DNA of 62,649 nucleotides from Porogramme epimiltina (GCA_900155495.1 FTLJ01000477.1:1-62649), one strand, 5' to 3'. Shown: positions 24,190 through 36,396, counted from the stretch's first letter. Notes: generated by a model from the sequence alone, not told the origin. Numbers and translations are program-made.

Positions 24190-25985
24190 TTCATAGACCG
24201 GGAATGTAGCACTCTTATCTCTTCAAGTTTCGTCTCTCATCACATACCAGGGGACATACCTCACGGGCTCCAAAGGCTTTCCGTAACCAGCACATCCGGT
24301 GGGCTCACCGCTGTCAGCCTCCATGTTGCCCTCACCGGTACGTCAGCCGCCACATGCCCATATAAACCCCCGCTCAGAGCACGCACATCCCTCGCCTCGC
24401 TTCCTCTCCATCCCCCATCTCTCCCTCTTTGTTACCCTCTCCGCGCGCCCTCTCGTCCTCTCCGGGCCCCCGCGAGATTACATGTGATCCTTCTCGGTTC
24501 ACGAAGCGAGGTCGTCTCCTTCTCTTTGCTCTGTACATGCTCTCCAACCGCTCTTCCTCTCCTTCGGAGTCCTCTCATTCAACATCCATCCACGATGCTC
24601 TCGGATTATTATCGTTTATCCTACTTAATACCCCAGTCCGCAGTGAGTACATCTCTTCCTTTCGGTGTTCTATATGTCGCTCACACGTCTCCAGTACCCT
24701 TAGTATCAGATCGTCTTCGCGGCGTTCTACCTGTCAGCCTCCCTAGTATACGGTCTGTCACTGCACGAACGTCAACGTCTTTCTCTCATACAAACTATTC
24801 TCGTCCGGTAACACAACCCATAACCACAGCATCTCTGGGCCAGTCACTTCCCATATGGGACCGATCTTTCGAGCATCCACCTAGGCCACCAACTTATCCA
24901 ATATCCATACATCCGATCTATGGTCCAAACCCAATAATCGTCACCGACCGCCGCCTCTGTTTCTTGCCTCTCTTCGACGATCCTGTCTACATCTCCTCAC
25001 AATTAAGCGCCATCCTCCGGATTTCTTGGCCTCTCTTTGCTAGTCCTCGCCGCCGCCTCTCCTCCACGATTTCCTGCCGTTCTCGATGTCTTTTCCCAAT
25101 CGCAATGGGCTCCCCTGCCCTCTACCCCACAACTTGCCCGCTGTCATTCGCCTCTACCTCATGAAGTTCGGCTGGTCCATCTCCACCAGTGATGCCGCAT
25201 CTTTGCGTCCGACATACAACTCCTCTCTCCGCTCTCTACAGGCCATGCAACTAGAACGTCCAGGATGATCTCACCCTCAACCCACCTTGGGCCTTTTGTG
25301 TAAAACCCCTTCCTTGATGCCGCGCTCGTCGTTGTCTTCACCCGAGGACGGCACGCCTCCACGCGGCAATACCCCTTTGTGCTACCGAATAGCGCACTCC
25401 TTCCGCAACATACTTTATCCACCAAATCTTCCTTCCACAAATTTCTCCGCCTCACGGAACGCCGGTTCTCCGCCTTCTACTTCCTATCTCAACGGTTTAT
25501 CATCACCATCGTCTTCGGCCGTCCCATCATCTTCGGCCCTACCATCGTCCTTGGCACTACCATCGTCTTCGTCCTCATCCATAAGATCTTCTTCATATAT
25601 ATCGTCTCCATCCTGTCTCCATCCCCATCGCCTTCCTTCCTCCAGATCTATCGACCACTTGTGTTGTACGAGTATAATCATCGTTGGTGCCGATTCTTCC
25701 CTTCCTTCCATTTCCTTCACTTCCCTGCCTCAAGCGGTGTACAAGTATCGTTTCCTCTGTCCCAGCTTCGGGTTGTGTACGAGTACAATGGACGGACGTT
25801 GCTATCATCTGGGGGTGTGTACGATATGGCGCTACCACTGCTGTTCCTGAGACCATTGTACACTATACAGAGCATTGTATCCATGCAGTTTCATTCCCCT
25901 TGCCTTCCGACATCGCCTCATGACGTTCCTTGCTACTATCATGCCAAGCCAACATAGACGAGCTATGTTAATGCATTAGGCACCT
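24190..25985 (+). repeat. Dispersed non-coding repeat, copy B
   Basis: It shares the full order of blocks with copy C: GGGAATGTAGCACTCTTATC at the start, a TATA-like CCATATAAACCCCC near 24357, CTCGCCTCGCTTCCTCTCC, the anchor GTGATCCTTCTCGGTTCACG near 24484, TTCCCATATGGGACC near 24850, and a GTACGAGTA-rich end near 25670-25830. Upstream of about 24,190 the similarity to copies A and C stops, giving a fairly sharp left end. At the right end it departs from A and C after GTGTACGATATGGCGC and runs into the sedolisin 3' flank. A 226-codon open frame inside is not preserved between copies. Confidence 0.8.
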
Positions 25986-26357
25986 CTATACATATGGATC
26001 TCTAGAGATGTCGATAGCGCTATACAATTGTGTTGTATGCACATCCTGAGCCGAGTTAGATCATGGCTCACGCATCCGCAGTCTTCACAATTTGGCATAT
26101 CACCACAAGGCAGAATGGATGGGTATTGTTGCCAGACTCGATGTCTGCCTGCGTACATTCGAATCTTTACACTAGCTAGGATCCACTTCGTACCCGTACA
26201 AGACTGTTCCTCGTACATAAATAATCTTATCAACAAGCCTATGGAAAACCCCGCCATATGGTCACCATATCAAACATCTGTTCAGATTTGTTCGTTTTAA
26301 CACCCTTTCCCTGGAAGTGCCCCCAGATGCTGCAACACCTACAGGCCGAAGAAGCCT
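25986..26357. other. 3' flank of sedolisin 2, duplicated DNA
   Basis: Non-coding; it resembles the inverse of the 3' flank of sedolisin 1 (10440-10745), including TGCGGGCATTG/TTGAACATTCC-like stretches. Confidence 0.5.
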
Positions 26358-28811
26358 CTAGGGAAGCCCCAAGAACGCGCCGAGCAAGTTTTCGAAGTTC
26401 ACAGTCCCGAGGCCGGTGATGGGGTCCCACCCCACTGCCGCGGGGAACCCGTCGGTTCCACACGCGGGGTTCGTCCCGTTGGTAATGTCGTTGAACGCAG
26501 TGCCGAACGCGGCAGAGTAGAGCTATGAAGAAAAAGCGGGCGGGGCACCGCAGTGGTTAGCGGCGCCGCGGATCGAGTGTGGAGAGTCCGAGGGCGGCTT
26601 ACGGCCGGGTTGATCCACCCGACGACGCTCTTCCCCGCAGCGATGCGCGCGTCGTTGATCGCGGCGACGAACGACGCGAAGATGGGCGCGGACGCGGACG
26701 TGCCGCTCTTGCTGACGAACTTGCCGCCCTGAGCGATGACGATGGGGGACCTACGTGTGGCGCCTTAGCGTTCGTTCCAAATAGGTTGTGGCCCTTCCTG
26801 GGAGAAGGGTGAGATGAAGGATGTCAGACGCACCCGTTCGCAGACACGTCGGGGTATGCGCGGCCGGTGATGTTGAAGGTACCAGCGAGGTAGTCAGGGG
26901 CGAACTTCTGGATGTAGTTCTGGACGGCGGCCTGTTGGTACGTCGGCATGGGGAAGTTGTTGGAGAAGCCGCCGCCTGAAGGGAATGCCGTCGACGCCGT
27001 CTCGGGATCATCGACCTATGCAAGCACCGACGATGCAGTTAGTCTCCATTACTTTCCCCCGTGCGAAGTGGAGAACGGGATAATTGGTCCGTGCACTCAC
27101 GCTGTTCCCGGAACCGACTTGTGTCGCGCCGACTGCGGTAACGTATGGGCATGAGGCGGGGAATTGGCCGACGAAGCTCGAGGGTGCTCCAGCGAAGGCT
27201 TCGAGTGTGCCGGGGTTGACGAGGCACTCTTCCGCCTGTGAGAATCCCACGCCCCCATCGCCGGAGGAAGCCACGAAGGTTATCCCGGTAAGGGCGAGCT
27301 GCCGGGGAGGAACGGTCAGCCGCTGGATAGATCCAACATGCATCGAAAATGGTGACCTACCGCACCAAAAGCGTTGCACTGCCTCACGAACATGGACGAG
27401 ATATCCGGGTCCTGGATGTCAGGGCCCGAGTGGTATGATATGGAGACCACGTTGAAGCGTGGGATGTCGCCGCAATTCGTGAGGCCTATACTCGTAGAGG
27501 TGAGGATCTAGTTAGAAGGGGGGTCTAATTCTAATCCGACCTTCTCCATGGACAGGGTCACTGCTGCAGAACTCTGTATCCAGCGCTGCGAGGAACTCGT
27601 CCACTGTAGAAATTTCAGTATTTACAGCACGCGAAAACGATTTGACTCACGCTGTATTTCGGTCTCTTCTCCTACCTGATATAACTGGAGCGTGATGTTC
27701 GACCCTAGAAGGCCCATCATCAGTTCAATGTCCGTGGTCGCTTCACCAATTTCGACGATGTTGTTCAGGTTGCCTGCCAAACTGAAGTTGAACACAGAAT
27801 GACCGTGATCACCCTGAGCATAGGAACGCACCTCCATCGACACTGACAAGGTTGGGTTGTTTGCCAACTTGGTCGGGCGCGTATTGTTGGAAGAACATAT
27901 CCAGATCCGATGTTTGGTACCCTTCGCCCTGCAATTCGACTGTGGTAAAGAATCAGCATCCACTATGCATTATGCCCTCTATGACTATACATAGGACACT
28001 CACAGACTGATACATTGTTTGTGTTCCCAGTCTTCAGATCATAGTGGAAGTTGTATAGGTCGCGCAGACAATCGAGAGTGACCGCGGTGTCACAACCGGA
28101 CGCCTCCAACTGGGTCACCTGGACGCAGTTCACGAGATGTCAGCAATCTGACTACAAGACTCATCTTCCATCCCCGGAATCGACACTCACCGCAATGGGG
28201 GTCCCCTGGGCTCCACCTTCGTGCCCAACGATCGAGACGGGGCCCTTCCCCCGTTTCTTGAGCGAGGACCCGACTCCAGACACGCGAGAAGCACCAAAGT
28301 GCACCGTCGGCGAGACGAAGTCGACGTGCTTCGACACGTGCTCGGGGAGCGCATACCCCTCGTGGCACCCAACCCGCTCGCGGCCGCTTGCCACGTGCTG
28401 GTATACGTTATACTCTGCTCCGAGGATCCGCTCCGCCTCCGCCGCGGTGGCGTCGACACGGAGCGTCCCACCCGACTCAGTGAGCACGATCCGGTGCGGC
28501 TCTAACCCGTGCTCGGTGAGGAGCCATGCGTGCACAGCGTCGATGGTGGCTTGGGAGGGGCGGAAGGTCTGCGCGACCTGGCTCGGGGTCCAGTGTTTGC
28601 CGTAGTTGGGCGAGCTCGGGTCAGCGATATCGAGGAGGTATGCATCGAGGTTGTGAATGTTAGACTGTGCAAGCTTGAACTTGAGGGGGACGAGTGTGTT
28701 GGGGTCAGCACGGCGGTGGAGGGACCAGCCATTGGGGATAGCACGTGAGTAGGCGGCCGGCGAGGCGGCCACGAGTGCGATAGCACAGAGGATCCACTTG
28801 AACAAGGACAT
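26358..28811 (-). CDS. Sedolisin-family (S53) secreted serine-carboxyl protease 2
   Basis: CDS complement(join(26358..26522, 26603..26750, 26834..27015, 27101..27298, 27361..27485, 27541..27603, 27651..27773, 27832..27939, 28004..28118, 28191..28811)), 615 aa. A close paralogue of sedolisin 1 with the same ten exons and phases; eight of ten exons have identical length (exon 2 is 6 bases shorter, exon 7 is 3 bases longer). Signal peptide MSLFKWILCAIALVAASPAA. The catalytic Glu292 and Asp296 lie in GEATTD, the oxyanion Asp in SSGDGG, and the catalytic Ser530 in SGTSASAP. No stop or frameshift was seen, so it is probably functional. Differences from copy 1 include a Phe-to-Ser change after the exon-9 junction and a C-terminus ending AFLGLP rather than AFLQLK. 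Confidence 0.92.
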
Positions 28812-28861
28812 GAGGACCGAAGGGGGGCCGGCGAGGTTGTGCCGCGCTGTACGACCCTTGA

Positions 28862-28888
28862 GGCGGGATGTTCTTATATCAGTGCGGG
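28862..28888 (-). promoter_or_regulatory. TATA box of sedolisin gene 2
   Basis: The minus strand reads GATATAAGAACATC about 60 bases before the ATG at 28811, the same core and spacing as sedolisin gene 1. Confidence 0.6.
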
Positions 28889-30049
28889 AGTCGTGTAGAT
28901 AGGGCCATTCCAGATACCCGAGCAGGGGATAAACACCGCGAAGAAGGTCGATGTTGCGTATAGGCGGCACACGGCGATGGACCGAAGATTGAGAACACCG
29001 AACTACATTCGAAGACCGCAAGGTTTACTGTTAGACCACCCAGTTAAGATCGTCATAACAGTCCGTGTCTTCAAAGATATGCACTACTTCAATGAGCGGT
29101 CAGAGCTTCGGTATCGACCACAGTTGCTGCTTCACCTCTGTAGATCGCATGCAACTGTCAGACCGCAGTGGCCGGTCATGTTGGCAGGCCGGAATGCGCA
29201 CTGATCCCGGTTTGTGCGTGTTCCAAACTACGAGCCATGAAGGTCGTGCGTATTCCTATGATACAGAGGTTTAGTCAAGATTCCATCGTTGGAAAACGCT
29301 GCAAACCCCTACGGAAAATACTTCCGCCCCCCACTTGGTCAAATAGGTGGAATAGGAGCTCTAGAATGGGAACTCGGCCCGAAGTAGAAGCCTTCGGTGA
29401 CGCAGCCAACGTTCTTGTTGCCCATTTGGCTGGTCTGCACATGGGTAACTACGGCTGCGAACAGTAGACGGCATATGCCAAAGTTGGGTGTGTTCTTGCC
29501 ATCAAACACCTGGGGTACCACTTCTGCTGCGAGCACAACAAACCAGGGCAGATATTGCATGGCCAGATGGCGAGGGTCTGGCACGTTAGGATGAGTGACG
29601 GAGCGCTTGGCAATAGCACGCACCGCATTTAATTGACCCCAGGGCCTTGGGTCCGTCAGGAGCCACAATAACGTTTCTCATTGGGGAGGTGCATATAATG
29701 ATTGACCGAGCTCATGAGTATAACACCATAACAATGTGCGCACGAACGACCGGGTTGAGGGCGGAGCGAAGGACGATGGCTCCATGCAAGGGCTCGAGCG
29801 CTCAGCGCTCAGCGTCAACACGTAGCCGGCGCTTCTACATCCTCCTCGCCCTCCGGCTGACGGCGAACCCTGAAGCTCGCCTGAAGCTCAGCTGCTCGCC
29901 ATGAGTCGTGCATGTATACGAAATGAGTTGATGATACTCTGTGGTTTGTTGACCCAACTGCACCCTGCGAGTTGTTAATACTGTACAGGAATTCGTGGCT
30001 ACATTAGAGTCTCGTAACGACGTCGTTGCGCTAACTATGATTCTATTTG
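28889..30049. other. Duplicated upstream flank of sedolisin 2, no intact gene
   Basis: Inverse homologue of 6216-7920. The short open frames are not conserved between the two copies. A block with GGGTTGAGGGCGGAGC near 29752 matches the inverse at about 6550-6565. Confidence 0.55.
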
Positions 30050-31815
30050 CAGGTTGGGAGTGTAGCAGCGCTCACTCCTTTCATATCACATCCGATGCCA
30101 TGGAGCATACGTCACGGGCTCCAGAGGCTTACCGCAACCAGCGCATCCGGTGGGCCCACCACCGTCAGCCCCCAGGTCGCCCCCACCGGTACGTCAGCCC
30201 CCAGATGCTCATATAACCCCCCGCTCAGAGCACACACATACCTCGCCTCGCTTCCTCTCCATCCCCATCCCTCCCTCTTTGTTGTCCTCTCCGCGCGCCC
30301 CCTACGGGCCCCCGCGAGACTACATGTGATCCTTCTTGGTTCACGAAGCGAGGTCGTCTCCTTCTCCTTGCTCTGCACATGCTCTCCAGCCGCTCTTCCT
30401 CTCCTTCGGAGTCCTCTCACTCAAAACCCCGATACTATTGGTTTATTATCGTTACTTCTACCAAGTCCCCAGTCCGCAATGAGTATATCTCCTCCTTTGG
30501 GCGTTCTATATGTGGCTCACACGTCTCCAGTACCCTCAGCATCAGATCATCTTCGCGACATTCTACTTGTCAGCCTCCCTGTACGGTCTACCACTGCACA
30601 AACATCAAAGTCTTTCTCTCATATGAACTACTATCGTGCGGTAATACAACACATAACCACAACATCTCTGGGCCAGTCGCTTCCCATATGGGACTGGCGG
30701 CGGCCTCTTCGATCTCTCGAACATCCGCCTGGGCCACCAAATCCAATATCCATACATCCGGTCTATGGTCCAAACCCAATAATCGTCACCGACCGCCGCC
30801 TCTGTCTCTTGCCTCTCTCCGATTACCCTGTCTACGTCCCCTCGCAATCAAGCGCCATCCTCCGGATCCCTTGACCTCTCTTTGCTAGTCCTCGTCATCA
30901 CATCTCCTCCACAAATTCCCGCCGACCACGCCATCTTCTCGCATCGCAATGGGCACCCCCGCCCTCTGCCCCACAACTAGTTCGCTGTCATCCGCATCTA
31001 CCTCGCGAAATTCGACTGGTCCATCTCCACCAACGATGCCGCATGTTTCCGTCCGACATACAACTCCGCTCTCCACTCTCTACGGGCCATGCAACTAGAA
31101 CCTCCAGGGTGACCCCATCCCCGGCTCTCACCTGCGCCGTCTTGTGCCTTTTGCATCAACCCCCTTTTTAGATGCCGCGCTCGTCGCGGCCTCCACCCAA
31201 AGACAGCACCCCTCCACATTCCCTGAGACAATACCCCCTTTGTGCTGCTCAATAGCGGACTGCTTCCGCGACATCCCTTCCTCCTTGCACCCTCTACCGA
31301 ATCTATCTCTCCACAAGTTTCCCCGCCTCACGGAATGCCGGTTCTCCACCTTCGGCATTGCTATCTCAACGGTCTATCATCACCATCGTCTTCGGCCCTA
31401 CCATCGTCTTCAGCCCCACCATCGTCTTCGGCTTCACCTCTATCTGTCGTCTTCATACTGCCTCTATCCCCATCATCTTCCTTCATCCAGGTCTGTCTGT
31501 CACTTGTGGTGTACGAATATAGTCATCGACCGTGCCGATTCTTCCCTTACTTTCATTTCCTTCACTTTGCCGCCTCAAGCGGTGTACGAGTATAGTTTAC
31601 AGTTTGGAGTCACTTCCTCTCTACGTTGGGTTGTGTACGAGTATAGGATGTTGTCATCACCGGGGTGTACAATATGGCGCACTGTCTGTGTACGATAGGT
31701 GTATGTGTACGATTAGTCTCGGTACGATAGGCCGGGTGCGACATGGACGCTGTACGATCGTTTTCTCTTGTACGATTAGGCATCAAAGCTTTATTGTACG
31801 ATATAGGGTGGCAAC
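30050..31815 (+). repeat. Dispersed non-coding repeat, copy C
   Basis: Same orientation as copy B, on the other side of sedolisin 2. The start is TTGGGAGTGTAGCAGC, with a TATA-like CTCATATAACCCCC near 30208, the anchor ACATGTGATCCTTCTTGGTT near 30322, CCCATATGGGACTGG near 30685, and a final ~300 bases with about ten GTACGA hexamers (31505-31805). A long open frame (30047-30874) is not preserved in A or B. Best description: an LTR-like or other non-autonomous element copy. Confidence 0.8.
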
Positions 31816-32118
31816 GGATATATTCTGATGTTCACAACCTTCGAATGTACATGTCAAGTACCTTATAAACGCGGAGAAAATCTGAATACGAATTTGTTAC
31901 CAATTTGGGCGAATAGGTGTGGGGAGCAGAAGGTGGATCAAACGTAGATGTACGAACCCCTGGGTAACAAGGGGAGCTTTAGGACATGACCACTCTCGCC
32001 ATGTCTGATAACTGGGGCTATATTGCTCCCAATACGCCGCTATCATAGGTCCGACAATGTCCAACAGTCCTCACTTCTATGTGAGAAAGTCCAATTCACC
32101 AACTCCAGGGTACACGAA
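31816..32118. other. Spacer between repeat C and sedolisin 3
   Basis: About 300 AT-richer bases with no exon-like sequence; it should include the 3' UTR of sedolisin 3. Confidence 0.5.
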
Positions 32119-34486
32119 CTACGGAAGAGCGAGAAAGCGGGCCAAAAGACGCTCGAAGTTCGGCGTCCCCAAACCAGTGAGCGGGTCCCAGCCGGGGGCG
32201 GCCGGGAAGCCTGGTGTCCCACAACCGGGGTTCGTTCCGTTCGTTACATCGTTGAAGGCGTGGGCGAACATTGGTGAATATAACTGTAAAGCTGAGTGTC
32301 AGTAGCAATTCTCTGTGACATGCTCCGAACGGTGCGACATACCGCTGGGTTGACGAACCCGACAGGCCGCTTCCCGGCAGCAAGGCGGGCATCGTTCACA
32401 GCGACGATCAATGAGGCGACGATGGGGGCAGAAGCCGACGTCCCGCCGCTCAGTGTGAAGTTCCCGCCCACTACGACGACGGTGGGGAACCTAAGAGACC
32501 AGTAATGAACACTCAACGTTATCATGAATATTCAATTGAACATGTACTGACCCATTAGCAGATACGTCAGGAAATGCGCGACCAGACCGATTGAACACGT
32601 CCGCCGGATAGGAAGGCCCAAAATGTGTCAGGTAGCTCGTAACGGCCGCGTGCTGGTAACTTGGAATAGGGAATGTATTGGAGAAGCCACCGCCTGACGG
32701 AAAGGCCGTCGTTGCAGTTTCAGGGTCCCTGACCTGATCGATTGGGCCTTAGGTCTAAAATCCTCGCAATAAGACGATTTGCGTACCGTGTTACCAGGGG
32801 TCACTGAAGTAGCTCCTACCGTCGTAACGTACGGGCATGACGCGGGGAAGGCCGGAACAAATGTACCTAGTGGGTTGCCGCCTGCCAGCGTATTGTTGAC
32901 CAGACAGAACTCCGTAAGCTTGTCACCATCAGTGAACGCCACACCAACGTCGCCGGATGCGACGACAGTGGTCACGCCCATGAGTCTGAGCTGGGGACAG
33001 TGTTAAGACGACGACGGTTATCCAATAATGTTACGAAAACGAAAGGGCACCTTGCCAATCTCCGCACACTCCCGCCGTAATATCGGCTGAATTTCCGGAT
33101 CATCGATGTCGGGGAGCGATGTATAGGAAAGCGATATGACGTTGGATGAAGGCTGATCGCCGCAGTCCTTCAGTCCTGTAATGGACATGGGATGAGAGGA
33201 GGACGCTCTCCGGACGTTCATTGCGACGCACCAAGCTCCACTACACCCTCGACATCACAGTACGTTCCATCTATAGCTGCGAGGAGCTCGTCGCCTACGC
33301 CCAAATGCGAGTCAATGTTCATAATTTCAATCCGCCTGTCCGGAAGACGCACCGGCGTTCGGGTCGTTGTTGACTACGCCTGTCTGATAGAGGAAAACCT
33401 CCTGCTTATGTCCAAGCAGACCCATAACGAGCTCGAAGTCCAAAGAAGCCTCGGCGAGATCTACCGGGTCCTTGTCTGATGCATTCAAGTGGCCTACGAT
33501 GATACCGTCAGCACATAATGCGATCGACATCAACTAGTAAGAGCCTACCCCCTGCAATGCTGAGAAGTTTAGGGCGGTGGCCCACTTGGTCCGGGGCGAA
33601 CTTTTTGAAGAACATGTCTAGGTCGGCGGGATGAAAGATGTTGGTTCCAAACTCAACTACGATTAATTTCAGCCGGGATGGTCTAGCAGGGCCGACACGG
33701 GAGACATACCGACACCGACCGTGTTCTTGTTTGCGGCGACAAGGTTGTAGTGGAAGTTGTATAATGCACGCAGGCAGTCGAGGGTTACTGCCTTGTCGCA
33801 ATGTTCCAGATCTGTGCTAATCTCGGCCTCCTGGTTTCAAATACAGGGTCAGAGGATGAATGTGAATATTGAACTATTCGTACTTTAACGACAGTCGTTT
33901 CCAGACCGCCCGGCCTCATGCTGCCCGGTCGTACGCCCCTGCGGCCCAGAGTTGGGACCGCGAAATTCCTGGTGGGCCATACGAAGTCGACATGCTCTGC
34001 TACGTGTTCAGGGAGGCTGTGTCCTTGGTGACAACCGACACGCTCGCCCTCGCCCTCGGTATGCTGGTAGACGTTGTATTCAGTTCCTAGGATGGACTCT
34101 GCTTCGGCTATGGTGACATTGAGGACCAGAGCGCCCCCATCGTGTGAGAGCCGGATGTTGCCCGAGCGTACACCACGGTCGTCAGTCAGCCAGGACCGTA
34201 CGGTGTCCACCGCATGTTGAGATGGACGGAAGGTTCCGGCAACGCTGCTAGGAGTCCAATGGTGGCCATAGCGGGGCGACTGGGGATCGGAGACGTCGAG
34301 GAGGTAGGCGTCGAGGTTGTGCAAGTTCGACTGGACGAGATGGAATTTGAGCGATATGGGTGCATCAGGGTCTGCACGCCGCTGCAGTATCCACCCCGAT
34401 GGGACCGCCAAGCTTCGGGAGGCGTATGCCGGAGTAGCCGCAAAAGTTATGGCGAGGAAGATGAGTGGCAGCAGAAGGGTACGCAT
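32119..34486 (-). CDS. Sedolisin-family (S53) secreted serine-carboxyl protease 3 (diverged paralogue)
   Basis: CDS complement(join(32119..32283, 32343..32490, 32552..32733, 32787..32990, 33051..33175, 33247..33294, 33353..33493, 33549..33656, 33710..33830, 33884..34486)), 614 aa. The ten-exon structure and every phase match sedolisins 1 and 2, but the protein is much more diverged: exon 4 is 18 bases longer and exon 5 is 15 bases shorter. Signal peptide MRTLLLPLIFLAITFAATPA. The catalytic Glu292 and Asp296 lie in AEASLD, the oxyanion Asp in VASGDVG, and the catalytic Ser529 in GGTSASAP. ATG 34486 is preferred over 34522 because it starts directly on the signal peptide and a TATA-like GCTATAAGAG lies about 50 bases upstream. 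It is outside the inverted duplication and probably represents the older neighbour in a tandem pair. Confidence 0.9.
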
Positions 34487-34527
34487 CTTCAAGGTGTAGG
34501 GCCTGGGTTGAGAGCTGGACATTGCCA

Positions 34528-34542
34528 ACTCTTATAGCCCGC
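34528..34542 (-). promoter_or_regulatory. TATA box of sedolisin gene 3
   Basis: The minus strand reads GGGCTATAAGAGTTG just upstream of the chosen start codon. Confidence 0.5.
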
Positions 34543-35071
34543 AGGCTGTAGCGCCTTTAGAGACGCTTGAACCCTGCGCAAGTGCCCTTCGTGACCGCGA
34601 ATGCTAACAATCATACTGAATGTGGTGGAGCCGGCGAGCTGCGAGATCCTGTGCGCCGACGCTGCGCAACGGCTACATTGATGAATGCGACGTCTACGGA
34701 TCGTTTGAAGCGTACGCAGCCCACCTTTGATCAAAAAGACATACTGAAGGGCGCTAGACATCCTCCGATGTCAGTGTTGACATGGGTGTCCGAATTTCAG
34801 AATTGTGACGTCGGGGTATTTCACCTAAAAGTAGTACTCCCTCCGCCTCAATGACGGCTATCCGTCCCCGAGCTGTGAGTTGTGAGCTATATTTTCTTCT
34901 GGTAGACACTTTGACGACGGGCAGGTCCGCCTCCAACAGCCTCCAGACACGGATAAGACTTCAATTCCTGTACATGTCGCTGTGAACCGAATGAGTTCGG
35001 CAATGCATGGCCGTCGTGGATTTGACGAACGAAAAGCGATAAATATCCGTAAAAAGGAGCGCATAGAGTAA
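34543..35071. other. Intergenic region between sedolisin 3 and YIPF6
   Basis: About 530 bases, no exon-like sequence; it holds the upstream part of the sedolisin 3 promoter and the 3' UTR of YIPF6. Confidence 0.5.
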
Positions 35072-36396
35072 CTACTGGATAATGATCATCCATGCCAAGA
35101 TAAAGTAGAATAGACTAGTCCAAGCTCAGTCAAGGTGCTTTGAACAGCGACAACTGGCGAAAAACTCACAGGAGAGGGTATACAGCTAGGAGAATGCGCT
35201 GTTGTTCGATTTTTGTGCCGTCCAGGAAATTCACAGATGCTGTCAAATTACTATCAGACCAAGATCGAGTCCCGTACGACGTAACGTACCCCATACACAC
35301 CACGCCCACGCCGCCAAGGCGACAGGTATCCGAACATAGATCAGGTGGACGAACGTAGACACGAGAGCGGCGATGTTAAGAGGCGCGACGCAATATCCCA
35401 GAACACATAGGCCCTGGAAGAATGAACTAATATGCGTGTCAGTCGGGACGCCACTGGTACGAGGATATAACATGGCGTACACTCGACCTCCCAAGAGCTG
35501 GCGAGTGGACCGATTAGTATGGAAGTAGGTAAGAAAACGGAACACTTTACCTTGGCTTGCACAGTGACGACCAGAGAGCCCACAGCAATGATCACCACCA
35601 CGCTTGTAAAGACACCGAGAGATTGCGCAGGAGGAGCCTATGATCAAGTACAAGTCAGTACATCAACATATTAGGGTGTAATGTCGTTCTTACATTAACG
35701 CTCAAGAGGATGCCTAGCATTAGGCACATAACGAGGGGTCCCCACAGATCCCAGTCTCTGTTCATAGATGATGTTAAATGTGACATTCGAGGATGATACT
35801 GAACGACCTGCCTCAGAAGGTCTCGGTTGCCGCTGCTTCGCGGAGGGTAAAGAACTTGGATGAGTTTGACATATATGGAGAACAGGTCCCTTCCCTTGAC
35901 GCAAAATCTCAATGTCGCGCTACATGGCTTGTAGTGGGTACTCACAATGGTGGTAGTAATGGGCTCATCAAGGGTATCGGCACCAGTATAACTACATTCG
36001 TGCTTCAGTGACCCCACTTTCTCTCATAACGCTTGAGACGCACCGTGTTTCCACCTTCACACCTCCAACCATCCTCCTACTGCCCTGCTGCGGCCCCGGA
36101 CCATTAACCGGCGCCCCGATGTTCCCTGACAGAGAAGACTCTCCCGTCGGAGGTGCAAGCTGCTCCGGGGCCCTCGCCTTCCCCTTGTCTTGTGCTGGTG
36201 TGTGCGGACTAGGAGCCAGTCCAGGATGCGTGAATCCAGGGATGTCCTCGTCGTCGATGTCATCGTCTAGAAGCCATCTAGTTAGCACCAATCAAGCCGC
36301 TTCCTCCGCGAACAATCCCGCACCTGCTTCGATGAACTGGGACGTCGAAGTGAGGGGTGTGGTGACCTCGTGGTGCTCTTGGTCTAACCGCTGCAT
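35072..36396 (-). CDS. YIPF6: YIPF6-like Yip1-domain Golgi membrane protein
   Basis: CDS complement(join(35072..35114, 35170..35239, 35290..35426, 35481..35497, 35551..35637, 35694..35757, 35812..35894, 35946..35991, 36044..36266, 36324..36396)), 280 aa. Yip1-family five-TM proteins act at the Golgi/ER in vesicle traffic with Rab GTPases. The N-terminal ~100 residues are acidic and disordered; then come the family blocks TLDEPITTTI, RDLFSIYVKLIQVLYPP, LLRDWDLWGPLV, LLGGRVSFFQGLCVLGYC, and a last TM ending LAWMIIIQ. Exon 7 is a 17-base microexon (35481-35497). Intron 4 appears to be GC-AG: only a break after CTGAG, with the intron starting GCAGGT, keeps LLRDWDLWGPL in frame. It shares a 256-base divergent promoter with RPT2. 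Confidence 0.88.

Larger units (their letters stand above)
25840..31815 (-). repeat. Inverted segmental duplication, right copy (repeat tail - sedolisin 2 - repeat C)
   Basis: Inverse counterpart of 4575-10925. In the gene orientation it reads repeat C, shared upstream flank (30050 down to 28885), sedolisin gene 2, shared 3' flank, tail of repeat B. The homology covers coding, intronic and flanking DNA, so it is a DNA-level duplication. Confidence 0.8.

Noticed and set aside
30047..30874. 275-codon open frame in repeat C (and a 226-codon frame at 24484-25164 in repeat B)
   Set aside because: The frames are not kept between copies B, C and A, as a real element protein would be; Ser/Leu-rich composition only.
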